This document shows positions 1-8,469 of a stretch of DNA of 59,265 bases, one piece after another; the stretch's first letter is position 1; each line of letters begins with the position of its first letter. The notes under the pieces were generated by a model, which saw only the letters and a list, made by a program, of their open reading frames with translations, had not been told where the DNA came from and did not search any database. The translations under genes were made by a program, and so were the position numbers. This DNA comes from CAVSUR01 sp052143655 (GTDB taxonomy: Bacteria; Actinomycetota; Actinomycetes; Streptosporangiales; Streptosporangiaceae): NCBI GenBank assembly GCA_052143655.1, contig JBKQSL010000466.1, positions 1-59,265 of the forward strand. Direction: 5' to 3'.

Positions 1-159
1 CACGAAGATCAGGCCGGGCAGCCGGTCTGGGGCCGGGCGGATCTCGACCTCGCCGGGTGATTCGCTGAGCACGACCCAGCCCAGCACGCCCGCCCACCAG
101 CGGCCGAGCGCCACCGGGTCATGGGCGTCGACGACTACCTGCTCCCACTCCAGGCTCAC
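1..159 (-). CDS. VOC (glyoxalase-like) protein, N-terminal part
   Basis: Only the first 53 codons are inside the window; the gene continues past the left edge. The start is a GTG at 159. The visible translation begins SLEWEQVVVDAHDP and continues with ALGRWWAGVLGW, the usual opening beta-strand and helix of the vicinal-oxygen-chelate fold seen in actinobacterial glyoxalase-like proteins (first metal/ligand strand, then the D-P-x-x-L-x-x-W-W helix). No substrate can be named. It runs in the same direction as the DUF1810 gene to its right. Confidence 0.7.
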   Translation of the reverse strand, partial: MSLEWEQVVVDAHDPVALGRWWAGVLGWVVLSESPGEVEIRPAPDRLPGLIFV

Positions 160-188
160 CGGTCGATCGTATGCCGTCCGGCCGCCGG

Positions 189-614
189 TCACAGCCGGCC
201 CAGGGTGGCCTGGTCAGCCTCGCCGCCGAAGAACTGGCTGAGTACCTCGCCGAACGCGGGCTCGGCCGGATCAGCGCGGTCGAACAGCGTCATCGACGAG
301 CGCAGCTTCATCACGTCCACGGCCCCGAAGATGTGCCCGGCAGTGGTGTCCCGGTGACCGGCCACGATCTGCGCGCACTGCACCAGCCGCGGACCGAGCA
401 CCGGGTGGCGCAGGTAGGCGCGGGCCTCGGCCAGCGACGAGATCGCGTACCTGCGGGAAACCGGGCTGAACCCCAAGCCGGCGACCTGCGGGAATACGAA
501 CCACATCCAGTGGCTGGTCTTGCGGCCCGCGCGCAGCTCGGCGACCGCCCGGTCGTAGGTGCCCGCGGCATCCTGAGCGGACACGAAGCGTTGCAGATCG
601 TAGGGATCGTCCAT
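189..614 (-). CDS. DUF1810 family protein
   Basis: A 141-residue protein whose sequence matches the DUF1810 (calpastatin-like) family: an opening DPYDLQRFVSAQ, the central SHWMWFVFPQVAGLG block, the YAI-S--EARAYL--P-LG-RL segment and the HIFG--D--K--SSMTLF block. Length is normal for the family. Its biochemical role is not established. The ATG at 614 is preceded by a good GGAGG box 4 nt upstream. The gene is divergent from the hydrolase at 641, with only 26 nt between the two start codons, so the ribosome-binding and promoter elements of the pair must overlap. Confidence 0.85.
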   Translation of the reverse strand: MDDPYDLQRFVSAQDAAGTYDRAVAELRAGRKTSHWMWFVFPQVAGLGFSPVSRRYAISSLAEARAYLRHPVLGPRLVQCAQIVAGHRDTTAGHIFGAVDVMKLRSSMTLFDRADPAEPAFGEVLSQFFGGEADQATLGRL

Positions 615-640
615 CGAGCCTCCACGGAGCGGAGATATCC

Positions 641-1339
641 ATGGTGAACCCCGGCACGGCCGTGCGGGCCGCCGGCCGCGGCACGACCGCGGGCACCAGC
701 GCCCTGGTCGTCGTGCTGCACGGCGGCAGGTCCGCCAGCACCGAGCCGACCACGGCGGTCCAGCCCGCCGTGCTGCGCATGATCCCGGTCGCCGGGGCGA
801 TCCGGCACGCGGTGCGCGGCAGCGGGGCCACGGTCACCCGGCCGCGGTTTGCCGTCCGGGGCTGGAACGGCTCGCAGGCCTCCCCGGTCGGCGACCTGGA
901 CCGGCTGCTGGCGGAGGTTCCAGGCCGGTTCGGGCGGATCCCGGTGATCATCGTCGGGCACTCGATGGGGGCACGGGCCGCGCTGCGGGCCGCTGGCCAT
1001 CCGCTGGTGACGGCGGTCTGCGGGCTGGCGCCGTGGCTGCCGCTGGGCGAGCCGGCCGGCCAGCTGGCCGGCCGCCGGATCATGCTCGCGCACGGCACCG
1101 CGGACACCGTCACCAGCCCGGTCGCGACCAGGGACTACGCCCGGCGGGCACAGGCGGTGACCTCGGTGACGGCGGTCGAGATAGCGGGCGGTGAGCACGC
1201 GATGCTGCGCCGGGCGCGGCTGTGGCACCGGCTGGCCGCCGAGTTCGCCCGCGCCGCCGTGGCGCTGCCGCCCGGCGACCCCGGCCTGCGCCAGATCATC
1301 GACGCTGCCGCTCCCCCGCCCGGGCCAGTCGCGCTGTAA
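641..1339 (+). CDS. alpha/beta hydrolase
   Basis: A 232-residue alpha/beta hydrolase-fold protein. The nucleophile elbow GHSMG puts the catalytic Ser at residue 108. An early LHGG oxyanion-type turn (about residue 27), HGTADTVTSP (catalytic Asp region) and GGEHAMLRR (catalytic His) complete the triad order expected for dienelactone-hydrolase/lysophospholipase-like enzymes. The ATG is preceded by GGAG with 7-nt spacing. No signal peptide or membrane segment is seen, so it is likely cytoplasmic. Substrate unknown. The gene converges with ppk2. Confidence 0.8.
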   Translation: MVNPGTAVRAAGRGTTAGTSALVVVLHGGRSASTEPTTAVQPAVLRMIPVAGAIRHAVRGSGATVTRPRFAVRGWNGSQASPVGDLDRLLAEVPGRFGRIPVIIVGHSMGARAALRAAGHPLVTAVCGLAPWLPLGEPAGQLAGRRIMLAHGTADTVTSPVATRDYARRAQAVTSVTAVEIAGGEHAMLRRARLWHRLAAEFARAAVALPPGDPGLRQIIDAAAPPPGPVAL

Positions 1340-1380
1340 CCGTACGGCCGGATACTGCCGGCAAAACCACCGACGAGTTA

Positions 1381-1423
1381 TCTAGGAGACTTCTCAGGTC
1401 TATACGCGGAAAAGTCGCCTAGA
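1381..1423. terminator. hairpin between convergent genes
   Basis: The 12-nt arms at 1381-1392 and 1412-1423 (TCTAGGAGACTT and its complement with one mismatch) can pair around a 19-nt loop. It lies between the convergent hydrolase and polyphosphate kinase genes, where a bidirectional transcription terminator would be expected. There is no long U-tract, so this is a structural inference only. Confidence 0.4.
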
Positions 1424-1445
1424 TCACGAGAATTCAACGGTCCAG

Positions 1446-2405
1446 CTAGTGCCTGGCCCGTAGTAGTTCGGCAGCGTGGTCGGGGACGAATGTCTGGGAC
1501 TCCTTCGGCGCCCGCACGTAGCCGCCGGAGGCCGGCCGCCCGGGCAGCGTCAGCGGCAGCCGCTGCACGTCGTGGTAGGGGATCGTGGTCAGCAGGTGCG
1601 CGATCATGTTGATCCGGGCCCGGCGCTTGTCGTCGCTGTCGACCACCATCCACGGCGCCTCGGGGATGTCGGTGTGCACGAACATCTCGTCCTTGGCCCG
1701 CGAGTAGTCCTCCCAGCGGGAAATCGACTCCAGGTCCATCGGCGACAGCTTCCAGCGCCGCATCGGGTCCTCCAGCCGGGACCGGAACCGGCGCTCCTGC
1801 TCCTCGTCACTGACCGAGAACCAGTACTTGCGCAGCAGGATCCCGTCCTCCACCAGCAGCCGCTCGAAGATGGGGCACTGGTGCAGGAACCGGCCGTATT
1901 CCTCCTTCGCGCAGAACCCCATCACCCGCTCGACCCCGCCCCGGTTGTACCAGGAGCGGTCGAACAGGACGATCTGGCCGCCGGCCGGCAGGTGCTCGAT
2001 GTAGCGCTGGAAATACCACTCGGTCCGCTCCCGCTCGGTGGGCGCGGGCAGCGCCGCGATCTGGGCGATGCGGGGGTTGAGGTACTGGGTCACCCGCTTG
2101 ATCGTGCTGCCCTTGCCGGCCGCGTCCCGGCCCTCGAAGATCACCACGATCCGGGCCCGCTCGGTGCGCACCCACTCCTGCAGCTTGACCAGCTCGGCCT
2201 GCAGCCGGTACAGCTCGGTCTCGTAGAGCTTCTTCGGCATCCGCTTGACCGGGTCGTCCTTCGCCGGCACCCGGCCCGCCTGCCCGTTGACCGCTCCCGC
2301 CGGAACGCCGCCGTCTCCGTCCCCGGCCGCGGTCTTGCCGCCGGCCCGGCGCGCGGTGGCCGCGCCCGTCCTGGCCGCGCCCGCCGCCTTCTTGCCGCTG
2401 GCCAT
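1446..2405 (-). CDS. ppk2: polyphosphate kinase 2 (PPK2 family)
   Basis: About 319 residues. PPK2 enzymes transfer phosphate between polyphosphate and nucleotides in the cytoplasm. Diagnostic segments are all present: Walker A FEGRDAAGKGS followed by TIKR, the EWYFQRYIEHLPAGG block, Walker B/lid DRSWYNRGGVERVMGF, WFSVSDEEQERRF and the C-terminal DDKRRARINMIAHLL. I chose the ATG at 2405 because a GGAGG box sits 7 nt upstream; a longer frame to 2465 lacks one. The roughly 90 N-terminal residues are an Ala/Gly/Lys-rich low-complexity tail (MASGKKAAGAARTGAAT...), probably disordered. Whether it prefers ADP or GDP cannot be read from the sequence. Confidence 0.93.
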   Translation of the reverse strand: MASGKKAAGAARTGAATARRAGGKTAAGDGDGGVPAGAVNGQAGRVPAKDDPVKRMPKKLYETELYRLQAELVKLQEWVRTERARIVVIFEGRDAAGKGSTIKRVTQYLNPRIAQIAALPAPTERERTEWYFQRYIEHLPAGGQIVLFDRSWYNRGGVERVMGFCAKEEYGRFLHQCPIFERLLVEDGILLRKYWFSVSDEEQERRFRSRLEDPMRRWKLSPMDLESISRWEDYSRAKDEMFVHTDIPEAPWMVVDSDDKRRARINMIAHLLTTIPYHDVQRLPLTLPGRPASGGYVRAPKESQTFVPDHAAELLRARH

Positions 2406-2506
2406 CGCCGCACCTCCGTGCCCTGTCGCCAGCACCATTGTCGCTCCGCTGCACTGTCTGCGCACGGTTGGGCGGGACCCGGGTCAAGCTCCGGCCGAAG
2501 CGGTGA

Positions 2507-2893
2507 CTATGGCGCGGGCGGCCGGCTCGCCGCCTCGGCACTGAGCTGGCCGGCGTCAAAGCAGGTCCGGTCGCCGGTGTGGCAGGCCGCCCCGACCTGA
2601 TCCACCTTGACCAGGACCGCGTCGCCGTCGCAGTCGAGCGCGACCGACTTCACCCACTGCTGGTGGCCGGAAGTGTCGCCCTTGACCCAGTACTCCTGGC
2701 GGCTGCGCGACCAGTAAGTGCACCGGCCGGTGGTGAGGGTGCGGTGCAGCGCCTCGTCGTCCATCCAGCCGAGCATCAGCACCTCGCCGGTGTCGTACTG
2801 CTGGGCGATGGCCGCGACCAGGCCGTCATCGTTGCGCTTGAGCCGGGCGGCGATGTCCGGGTCCAGCCCGGACTGCTCCGCGTCGATCCTCAT
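2507..2893 (-). CDS. hisI: phosphoribosyl-AMP cyclohydrolase
   Basis: A 128-residue HisI that opens the adenine ring of PR-AMP to give ProFAR (step 3 of histidine synthesis). Visible family motifs are GEVLMLGWMDDEAL, TGRCTYWSRSRQEYWVKGDTSGHQQWV and the metal-binding DCDGD---VKVDQVGAACHTGDRTCF with its Cys ligands. The ATG at 2893 shares an ATGA overlap with the hisF stop, so it is probably translationally coupled and is the last gene of the his operon. A longer upstream frame is an artefact of the hisF tail. No hisE (PR-ATP pyrophosphatase) is fused to it. Confidence 0.95.
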   Translation of the reverse strand: MRIDAEQSGLDPDIAARLKRNDDGLVAAIAQQYDTGEVLMLGWMDDEALHRTLTTGRCTYWSRSRQEYWVKGDTSGHQQWVKSVALDCDGDAVLVKVDQVGAACHTGDRTCFDAGQLSAEAASRPPAP

Positions 2894-3759
2894 GTCCTGT
2901 CCACCTCCACCGTCTGCGGCTGGCCGGCGGGCGGCAGGCCGGCGGCCTGGCCCGGCTCTGGCGTCCCCGGCTCTGGCGTCCCCGGCTCTGGCGCGCGCAC
3001 CGGGTAGCCGGCCGCGGCCAGCGCCTGCTTCACCGCGCCGATCGTGAGCGCGCCGAAATGGAACAGGCTCGCGCACAGCACCGCATCCGCGCCTGCCTGC
3101 ACCGCGGGCACGAAGTGCCCCACCTCGCCCGCCCCGCCGCTGGCGATCACCGGCACGGTGGTCACCGCCCGCACGGCGCGGATCAGCTCGACGTCGAACC
3201 CGGCCCGGGTGCCATCGGCGTCCATCGAGTTCAGCAGGATCTCGCCGGCCCCCAGACCGGTGGCGCGCTGCGCCCAGTCGATCGCGTCGATCCCGGTGCC
3301 GCGCCGCCCGCCGTGGGTGGTGACCTCGAATCCGCTGGCACAGCCGGGGTCAGCGCACCGGCGCGCGTCCACCGACAGCACGATGCACTGCGAGCCGAAC
3401 CGGCCCGCGGTCTCGGCCAGCAGTTCCGGCCGGTCGATCGCCGCGGTGTTCAGCGAGACCTTGTCCGCTCCGGCGCGCAGCAGCCGGTCGATGTCGGCGA
3501 CGCTGCGCACTCCCCCGCCGACGGTGAGCGGGATGAACACCTGCTCGGCAGTCCGCGCCACCACGTCGATCATCGTGTCACGCCGGTCGCTGGAGGCCGT
3601 GATGTCCAGGAAAACCAGCTCGTCGGCGCCATCGGCGTCGTAGGCGGCGGCCAGCTCGACCGGGTCCCCGGCGTCGCGCAGGTCGCGGAAGTTGACCCCC
3701 TTGACCACCCGCCCGGCGTCCACGTCCAGGCACGGGATAACCCGGATCGCCACGGTCAT
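2890..3759 (-). CDS. hisF: imidazole glycerol phosphate synthase cyclase subunit
   Basis: A 289-residue TIM-barrel cyclase that, with HisH, converts PRFAR and glutamine-derived ammonia to IGP and AICAR. Catalytic aspartates lie in IPCLDVDAGRVVKG (N-terminal) and LLNSMDADGT. The phosphate-binding loops GGGVRS and IASGGAGE are also present. The core ends near AALAAAGYPVR; about 35 extra C-terminal residues include three tandem PEPGT copies and a Pro/Gln-rich tail that ordinary HisF lacks. It starts 13 nt after the priA stop and overlaps hisI by 4 nt. Confidence 0.95.
   Translation of the reverse strand: MTVAIRVIPCLDVDAGRVVKGVNFRDLRDAGDPVELAAAYDADGADELVFLDITASSDRRDTMIDVVARTAEQVFIPLTVGGGVRSVADIDRLLRAGADKVSLNTAAIDRPELLAETAGRFGSQCIVLSVDARRCADPGCASGFEVTTHGGRRGTGIDAIDWAQRATGLGAGEILLNSMDADGTRAGFDVELIRAVRAVTTVPVIASGGAGEVGHFVPAVQAGADAVLCASLFHFGALTIGAVKQALAAAGYPVRAPEPGTPEPGTPEPGQAAGLPPAGQPQTVEVDRT
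2951..2994. repeat. 15-bp tandem repeat in the hisF 3' end
   Basis: About three copies of a 15-bp unit (CCCGGCTCTGGCGTC on the plus strand), the last slightly short, encode PEPGT repeats in the C-terminal tail of HisF. The unit is a multiple of three, so the frame is kept. Confidence 0.85.
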
Positions 3760-3772
3760 CGGCGCTCTCCTG

Positions 3773-4549
3773 TCATCCGCCGGCCCCGCCGCCCGCCCCG
3801 GCGCTGACCTGCGCGAGCGCCTGCCGGAGCGTGAACGCCCCGGCGTAGAGGGCCTTGCCGACGATCGCGCCGTCGACGCCCAGCGGCACCAGGGCGGCGA
3901 TCGCGTCCAGGTCGGCCAGGGCGGCCACGCCGCCGCTGGCGATCACCGGCACCCTGGACCGGGCGCACACCTGGCGCAGCAGGTCCAGGTTCGGGCCGGC
4001 CAGCATGCCGTCCTTATTCACGTCGGTGACGACGTACCGGGCGCAGCCGTCGGCCTCCAGTCGGTCCAGCACCTCGGTCAGCTCGCCGCCGTCAGACGTC
4101 CAGCCGCGGGCGGCCAGGCGGCTGCCGCGCACGTCCAGCCCCACTGCGACCTTGTCGCCGTACTCGGCGATCACCGTGCGCACCCAGCCGGGCTGCTCCA
4201 GTGCCGCGGTGCCGATCACCACCCGGGCGCACCCGGTGGCCAGCGCCGCGGCCAGCGACGCGTCGTCCCGGATGCCGCCGGACAGCTCGACCGCCACGTC
4301 CACCCGGCCGGCCACCTCGGCCAGCAGCGCGGCGTTGGAACCGCGGCCGAACGCGGCGTCCAGGTCGACCAGGTGAATCCACTCCGCTCCGGCCTCCTGC
4401 CAGGCCAGGGCCGCTGCCAGCGGGTCCCCGTAGTCCGTCTCGGTCCCGGCGGCGCCCTGCACCAGCCGGACCGCCTGGCCGCCGGCCACGTCGACGGCCG
4501 GCAGCAGGACCAGGCCTGGCCCGTCGGGGGATTCCCCGGGTGATGTCAT
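3773..4549 (-). CDS. priA: phosphoribosyl isomerase (HisA/PriA)
   Basis: A 258-residue TIM-barrel isomerase converting ProFAR to PRFAR. In actinobacteria that lack trpF the same protein (PriA) also isomerises PRA in tryptophan synthesis; assigning PriA here rests on the lineage, not on a diagnostic residue I can verify. Seen: LLPAVDVAGGQAVRLVQG with the first catalytic Asp, ELSGGIRDD, VVIGTAALEQP, VVTDVNKDGML with the second catalytic Asp, and VIASGGVA. The ATG at 4549 forms an ATGA overlap with the hisH stop. Confidence 0.94.
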   Translation of the reverse strand: MTSPGESPDGPGLVLLPAVDVAGGQAVRLVQGAAGTETDYGDPLAAALAWQEAGAEWIHLVDLDAAFGRGSNAALLAEVAGRVDVAVELSGGIRDDASLAAALATGCARVVIGTAALEQPGWVRTVIAEYGDKVAVGLDVRGSRLAARGWTSDGGELTEVLDRLEADGCARYVVTDVNKDGMLAGPNLDLLRQVCARSRVPVIASGGVAALADLDAIAALVPLGVDGAIVGKALYAGAFTLRQALAQVSAGAGGGAGG

Positions 4550-5190
4550 GTCAGCAGCTCCAGCCAGTTCGACAGGACCAGCGCGCCCGCATCGCCGGAC
4601 TTCTCCGGGTGGAACTGGGTGGCCGACAGCGACCCGTTCTCCACCGCGGCGATGAACGGCTCGCCGTGCGTCGCCCAGGTGATCAGCGGCGCGCGCATCC
4701 GGGGCGACGGCTCCAGCGGCAGTGCGCGGGCCGCGTAGGAGTGCACGAAGTAGAACCGCGTCTGCGCGTCGATGCCCGCCAGCAGGGCGGTCCCGTCCGG
4801 CGGGCTGACGGTGTTCCAGCCCATGTGCGGGAGTACCGGGGCGGTCAGCCGCTCCACCACGCCCGGCCACTCGCCGCAGCCCTCGGTGCGCTGGCCGTGC
4901 TCCACCCCCTCGGCGAACATCACCTGCATGCCCACGCAGATGCCCAGCACCGGCCGCGACCCGGCCAGCCGCCGCCCGATGATCATCTCGCCGCGGACCG
5001 CGCGCAGCCCGGCCATGCAGGCTGCGAACGCACCGACGCCGGGCACCACCAGGCCGTCAGCGGCCAGCGCCGCCGCCCCGTCGCTGGTGATCTCCGCGTC
5101 GGCACCGGCCCGGGCCAGCGCACGCTGCGCGGAGCGCAGGTTGCCCGACCCGTAGTCCAGCACCACCACCCGCGGACGGCGAGAAGTCAC
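4546..5190 (-). CDS. hisH: imidazole glycerol phosphate synthase glutaminase subunit
   Basis: A 214-residue class I glutamine amidotransferase that supplies ammonia to HisF. The start is a GTG at 5190 giving TSRRPRVVVLDYGSGNLRSAQRAL; its GTGA overlaps the hisB stop. The nucleophile Cys lies in LGICVGMQ and the His/Glu pair in TQFHPEKSG. The oxyanion strand VPGVGAF and the HMGWN loop that contacts HisF are present. Length is normal. Confidence 0.95.
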   Translation of the reverse strand: MTSRRPRVVVLDYGSGNLRSAQRALARAGADAEITSDGAAALAADGLVVPGVGAFAACMAGLRAVRGEMIIGRRLAGSRPVLGICVGMQVMFAEGVEHGQRTEGCGEWPGVVERLTAPVLPHMGWNTVSPPDGTALLAGIDAQTRFYFVHSYAARALPLEPSPRMRAPLITWATHGEPFIAAVENGSLSATQFHPEKSGDAGALVLSNWLELLT

Positions 5191-5807
5191 AGCACGCCCT
5201 TGGTGCTGGGCACGCCCGGCGCGCGGGGGTCGGCCGCGGCCGCCGCGCGCAGCGCGCGGGCGAACGCCTTGAACTGGGCTTCCACGATGTGGTGCGGGTT
5301 GCGCCCAGCTAGTACCCGCAGGTGCACGCAGATCCCCGCCGTGCTCGCCAGCGACTCGAAGAAGTGCCGGGTCAGCGTCGTGTCGTAGCTGCCGATGACC
5401 GGGGGCATGCCGTCGGGCTCGGCGTGCACCGCGTACGGCCGCCCGGACAGGTCGACGGCCGCCTGCGCCAGCGTCTCGTCCAGCGGCACGAGCGCGTCGC
5501 CGAACCGGGCGATGCCGGCCTTGTCGCCGAGTGCCTCGCGCAGCGCCTGGCCGAGTGCCAGCGCGGTGTCCTCCACCGTGTGGTGCGCGTCGATCTGGAT
5601 GTCGCCGGTGGTCTGCACGGTCAGGTCGAGGCAGCCGTGCTTGCCCAGCTGAGCCAGCATATGGTCGAAGAACGGGACGCCGGTGTCGGCCTCGGTGACC
5701 CCGGCCCCGTCCAGGTCCAGCTCGATCAGGACCTGGGTCTCCTTGGTGATCCGCTCGACCCGGCTGGTCCGGCTGGCCCGCCGGGGCCGGCGCTGCTCGT
5801 CGGTCAC
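5187..5807 (-). CDS. hisB: imidazoleglycerol-phosphate dehydratase
   Basis: A 206-residue monofunctional HisB (Mn-dependent dehydration of IGP to imidazole acetol phosphate). Start is the GTG at 5807 (TDEQRRPRRASRTSRVERITKET); it overlaps the hisC stop by GTGA, so the longer open frame upstream is not used. Metal-ligand blocks are FFDHMLAQLGKHG, DAHHTVEDTAL, ESLASTAGICVHLRVLAGRNPHHIVEAQFKAFARAL and the C-terminal VPSTKGVL, all as in the family. No phosphatase domain is fused. Confidence 0.95.
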   Translation of the reverse strand: MTDEQRRPRRASRTSRVERITKETQVLIELDLDGAGVTEADTGVPFFDHMLAQLGKHGCLDLTVQTTGDIQIDAHHTVEDTALALGQALREALGDKAGIARFGDALVPLDETLAQAAVDLSGRPYAVHAEPDGMPPVIGSYDTTLTRHFFESLASTAGICVHLRVLAGRNPHHIVEAQFKAFARALRAAAAADPRAPGVPSTKGVL

Positions 5808-6904
5808 AAAGTCTCCTGCCTGTCGTGCTCGGACAGCACCTTGTCCAGGGCGGCGCGGAACGCGGCCATCTCGTGCGGCGTCCCGACGGTGACCCGCAGC
5901 CACTGCGGCGGGCCGACCTCCCGGATCAGCACCCCGTGGTCGAGCAGGCCCTGCCAGACGGCCCGCCGGTCGGCGAACCGGCCGAACAGCACGAAGTTGG
6001 CATCGGAGTCCGCCACCGCCAGGCCGCGCCCGCGCAGCCAGCTGACCAGCGCGTCCCGCTCGGCGCGCAGCTGGCCGACCGCCGCCAGCAGGTCGGCGGA
6101 GTTCGCCAGCGCCACCCGGGCCGCGGCCTGAGTCAGCGCGGACAGGTGATAGGGCAGCCGGACGAGCTGCACGCCCGCTACCACGGGCGGCGCGGCGGCC
6201 AGGTAGCCGACCCGGGCCCCGGCCAGCGCGAACGCCTTGGACATGGTGCGCAGCACGACCATCCGGGGGTAGCGCGGCAGCAGCGCCAGCGCGGTGGCGG
6301 CCGGGTCCCGGGCGAACTCCGCGTAGGCCTCGTCCACGATCACCATGCCCGGCGCCGCGGCGGCGACCGCCTCGATGACCGCCAGCGGCATGGCCGTGCC
6401 GGTCGGGTTGTTCGGCGAGGTCAGGAACACCAGATCGGGACGGGATTCGGCGATGGCGGCGACCGCCCGGTCGGCGCGGACGCTGAAGTCGTCCTCCCGG
6501 GCGGCGGCGACCCACCGGGTCCCGGTGGTGCGCGCGATCACCGGGTGCATCGAGTAGGACGGCTCGAATCCCAGGGCGCTGCGGCCCGCGCCGCCGAACG
6601 CCTGGAACAGCTGCTGGATGATCTCGTTCGAGCCGTTGGCGGCCCAGACGCCGTCGGCGGTCAGCCCGTGCCCGAGGTAGCCGGCCAGGTCGGCGCGCAG
6701 CGCGCGGGCGTCCCGGTCGGGATAGCGGTTGAGCTCGGACGTGGCGGCCGCGGCCGCGGCGGCCACTTGCCGCACCAGCCGGGCCGACGGCGGGAACGGG
6801 TTCTCGTTGGTGTTCAGCCGGACCGCGACGTCCAGCTGCGGGGCGCCGTAGGGGTGCACCCCGGCCAGGTCGGCCCGCAGCGGCAGTCCCTGACCCGTGT
6901 TCAC
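5804..6904 (-). CDS. hisC: histidinol-phosphate aminotransferase
   Basis: A 366-residue fold-type I PLP aminotransferase. Seen in order: RLNTNENPFPPS (substrate loop), NRYPDRD, NGSNEIIQ (PLP phosphate site), PSYSMHP, FLTSPNNPTGT, VDEAYAEFA (PLP-pairing Asp), TMSKAFALAGARVGY (Schiff-base Lys) and the C-terminal LRVTVGT Arg region. The start is a GTG at 6904, 9 nt past the hisD stop. It overlaps hisB by 4 nt. Confidence 0.95.
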   Translation of the reverse strand: MNTGQGLPLRADLAGVHPYGAPQLDVAVRLNTNENPFPPSARLVRQVAAAAAAATSELNRYPDRDARALRADLAGYLGHGLTADGVWAANGSNEIIQQLFQAFGGAGRSALGFEPSYSMHPVIARTTGTRWVAAAREDDFSVRADRAVAAIAESRPDLVFLTSPNNPTGTAMPLAVIEAVAAAAPGMVIVDEAYAEFARDPAATALALLPRYPRMVVLRTMSKAFALAGARVGYLAAAPPVVAGVQLVRLPYHLSALTQAAARVALANSADLLAAVGQLRAERDALVSWLRGRGLAVADSDANFVLFGRFADRRAVWQGLLDHGVLIREVGPPQWLRVTVGTPHEMAAFRAALDKVLSEHDRQETL

Positions 6905-6913
6905 GCGACCAGC

Positions 6914-8284
6914 CTAGTAGGGATCGCCGGGCCAGTCGGCCGCCTGCGGGCTAGCGGGCCGCGGTACCCGGGTGCGGACGGCCGCCACGTGCGCGGCCAG
7001 GTCCTCGGCCCCGCCGAGCGCATCGATATGCCCGGCCACCTGCGCGAGCGCATCCTGGCTGCATTCGACCAGGTGGATCGGGCGCACGAAGGACAGCACC
7101 GACAGCCCGCCGGAGTGCCGGGCGGTGCCGCCGGTGGGCAGCACGTGGTTGGACCCGGCCAGGTAGTCGCCGAGCGACACCGGCGCGTACGGGCCCGTGA
7201 AGATCGCCCCGGCGTTGCGCACCCGGCGGGCCAGCCCGGCCGCACCCGCCGCCTGGATCTCCAGGTGCTCAGGGGCCCAGGCGTCGGAGACGGCGAGGGC
7301 TGCGTCCAGGTCGTCGACCAGCACGCACGCGGACTGGCCGGCCAGCGCGGCAAGCACCCGGTCCCGGTGCCTGGCCGTCGCGACCTGGGCGGCCACGGCA
7401 GTGTCAACCCGGTCGGCCAGGCTCTCATCGGTGGTGACCAGCAGGCAGGCGGCGAGCGGGTCGTGCTCGGCCTGGGCGATCAGGTCGGCGGCCACGAACT
7501 CCGGGTCGGCGCTGCCGTCGGCCACGATCCCGATCTCCGTCGGGCCGGCTTCGGCGTCCACCGCGACCGTGCCGCTGAGCAGCCGCTTGGCCGCCGCCAC
7601 GTACACGTTGCCGGGGCCGGTGATGACGTCGGCGGGCGCGCAGTCGGCGGTGCCGTACCCCAGCATCGCGATGGCCTGCGCCCCGCCGGCCGCATGCACC
7701 TCGGTGATCCCGAGCAGCGCGCACGCCGCGAGGATCGCCGGGTGCGGCAGGCCGCCGTACTCGGCCTGCGGCGGGGAGGCGACCGCGATCTCGGCGACCC
7801 CGGCGACCTGGGCCGGGATGACGTTCATCACGACCGACGAGGGGTAGGCGACCAGCCCGCCGGGCACGTACACCCCGGCCCGCCCGACGGGCACGTACCG
7901 CTCGGTGACCTGCGCCCCCGGGCCGACCTGCGTCACGGTCTCGGCGGGAAGCTGCGCCTGGTGCACCAGCCGGGCCCGGCGCGCGGCCTCGGCCAGCGCG
8001 TCCCGGACATCGGGCGCGAGCTCGGCCAGGGCGCGCTCCAGCGCCTGCTGCGGCACCGGGGTCGCGGCCAGGTCCACGCCGTCGAACTTGCGGGTGTACT
8101 CGGCGACCGCCGCGGCGCCGCGCAGCCGGACGTCCTCGCACACTGGCCGGACGACGGCCATGGCGGCCTCGACGTCGAGGCGGGCCCGGGGCAGCACCCC
8201 GGCCAGGGCCGGGCGAGTCAGCGCGGCCGCCGCGGTGCCGCGCAGGTCAATACGGCGAAGATCGGGCGCAGTAGGCACCCGCAC
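6914..8284 (-). CDS. hisD: histidinol dehydrogenase
   Basis: A 456-residue, first gene of the his operon, performing the last two oxidations to histidine (NAD- and Zn-dependent). Signature segments: YVPGGLVAYPSSVVMNVIPAQVAGV, VTGPGNVYVAAAKRLL-like ITGPGNVYVAAAKRLL, AGPTEIGIVADGSADPEFVAADLIAQAEHDP (Zn-ligand region) and the C-terminal GGTARHSGGLSVLSFVRPI block. The start is a GTG at 8284. Upstream (8285-8469) is the only sizeable space in front of the operon and must hold its promoter and that of the divergent phosphatase; I see no T-box or attenuator there. Confidence 0.95.
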   Translation of the reverse strand: MRVPTAPDLRRIDLRGTAAAALTRPALAGVLPRARLDVEAAMAVVRPVCEDVRLRGAAAVAEYTRKFDGVDLAATPVPQQALERALAELAPDVRDALAEAARRARLVHQAQLPAETVTQVGPGAQVTERYVPVGRAGVYVPGGLVAYPSSVVMNVIPAQVAGVAEIAVASPPQAEYGGLPHPAILAACALLGITEVHAAGGAQAIAMLGYGTADCAPADVITGPGNVYVAAAKRLLSGTVAVDAEAGPTEIGIVADGSADPEFVAADLIAQAEHDPLAACLLVTTDESLADRVDTAVAAQVATARHRDRVLAALAGQSACVLVDDLDAALAVSDAWAPEHLEIQAAGAAGLARRVRNAGAIFTGPYAPVSLGDYLAGSNHVLPTGGTARHSGGLSVLSFVRPIHLVECSQDALAQVAGHIDALGGAEDLAAHVAAVRTRVPRPASPQAADWPGDPY

Positions 8285-8469
8285 AGCGTAGCGGGGCGCG
8301 GGCCGCCCCGGCCGGATGCCGCCGCGGCAGGCGCCCGGCCCGGGACCGGCGGGCAGCCGGGACGGCCCGGGAAACAGCGGGTAAGCGCTGGCCGGCGGGG
8401 CGGGGAACGTTGGGCCGTCCGGCCCGCCGGGCCGGGAGCTCGGGTCTTCCGGCCGGCGACAATGGCAGG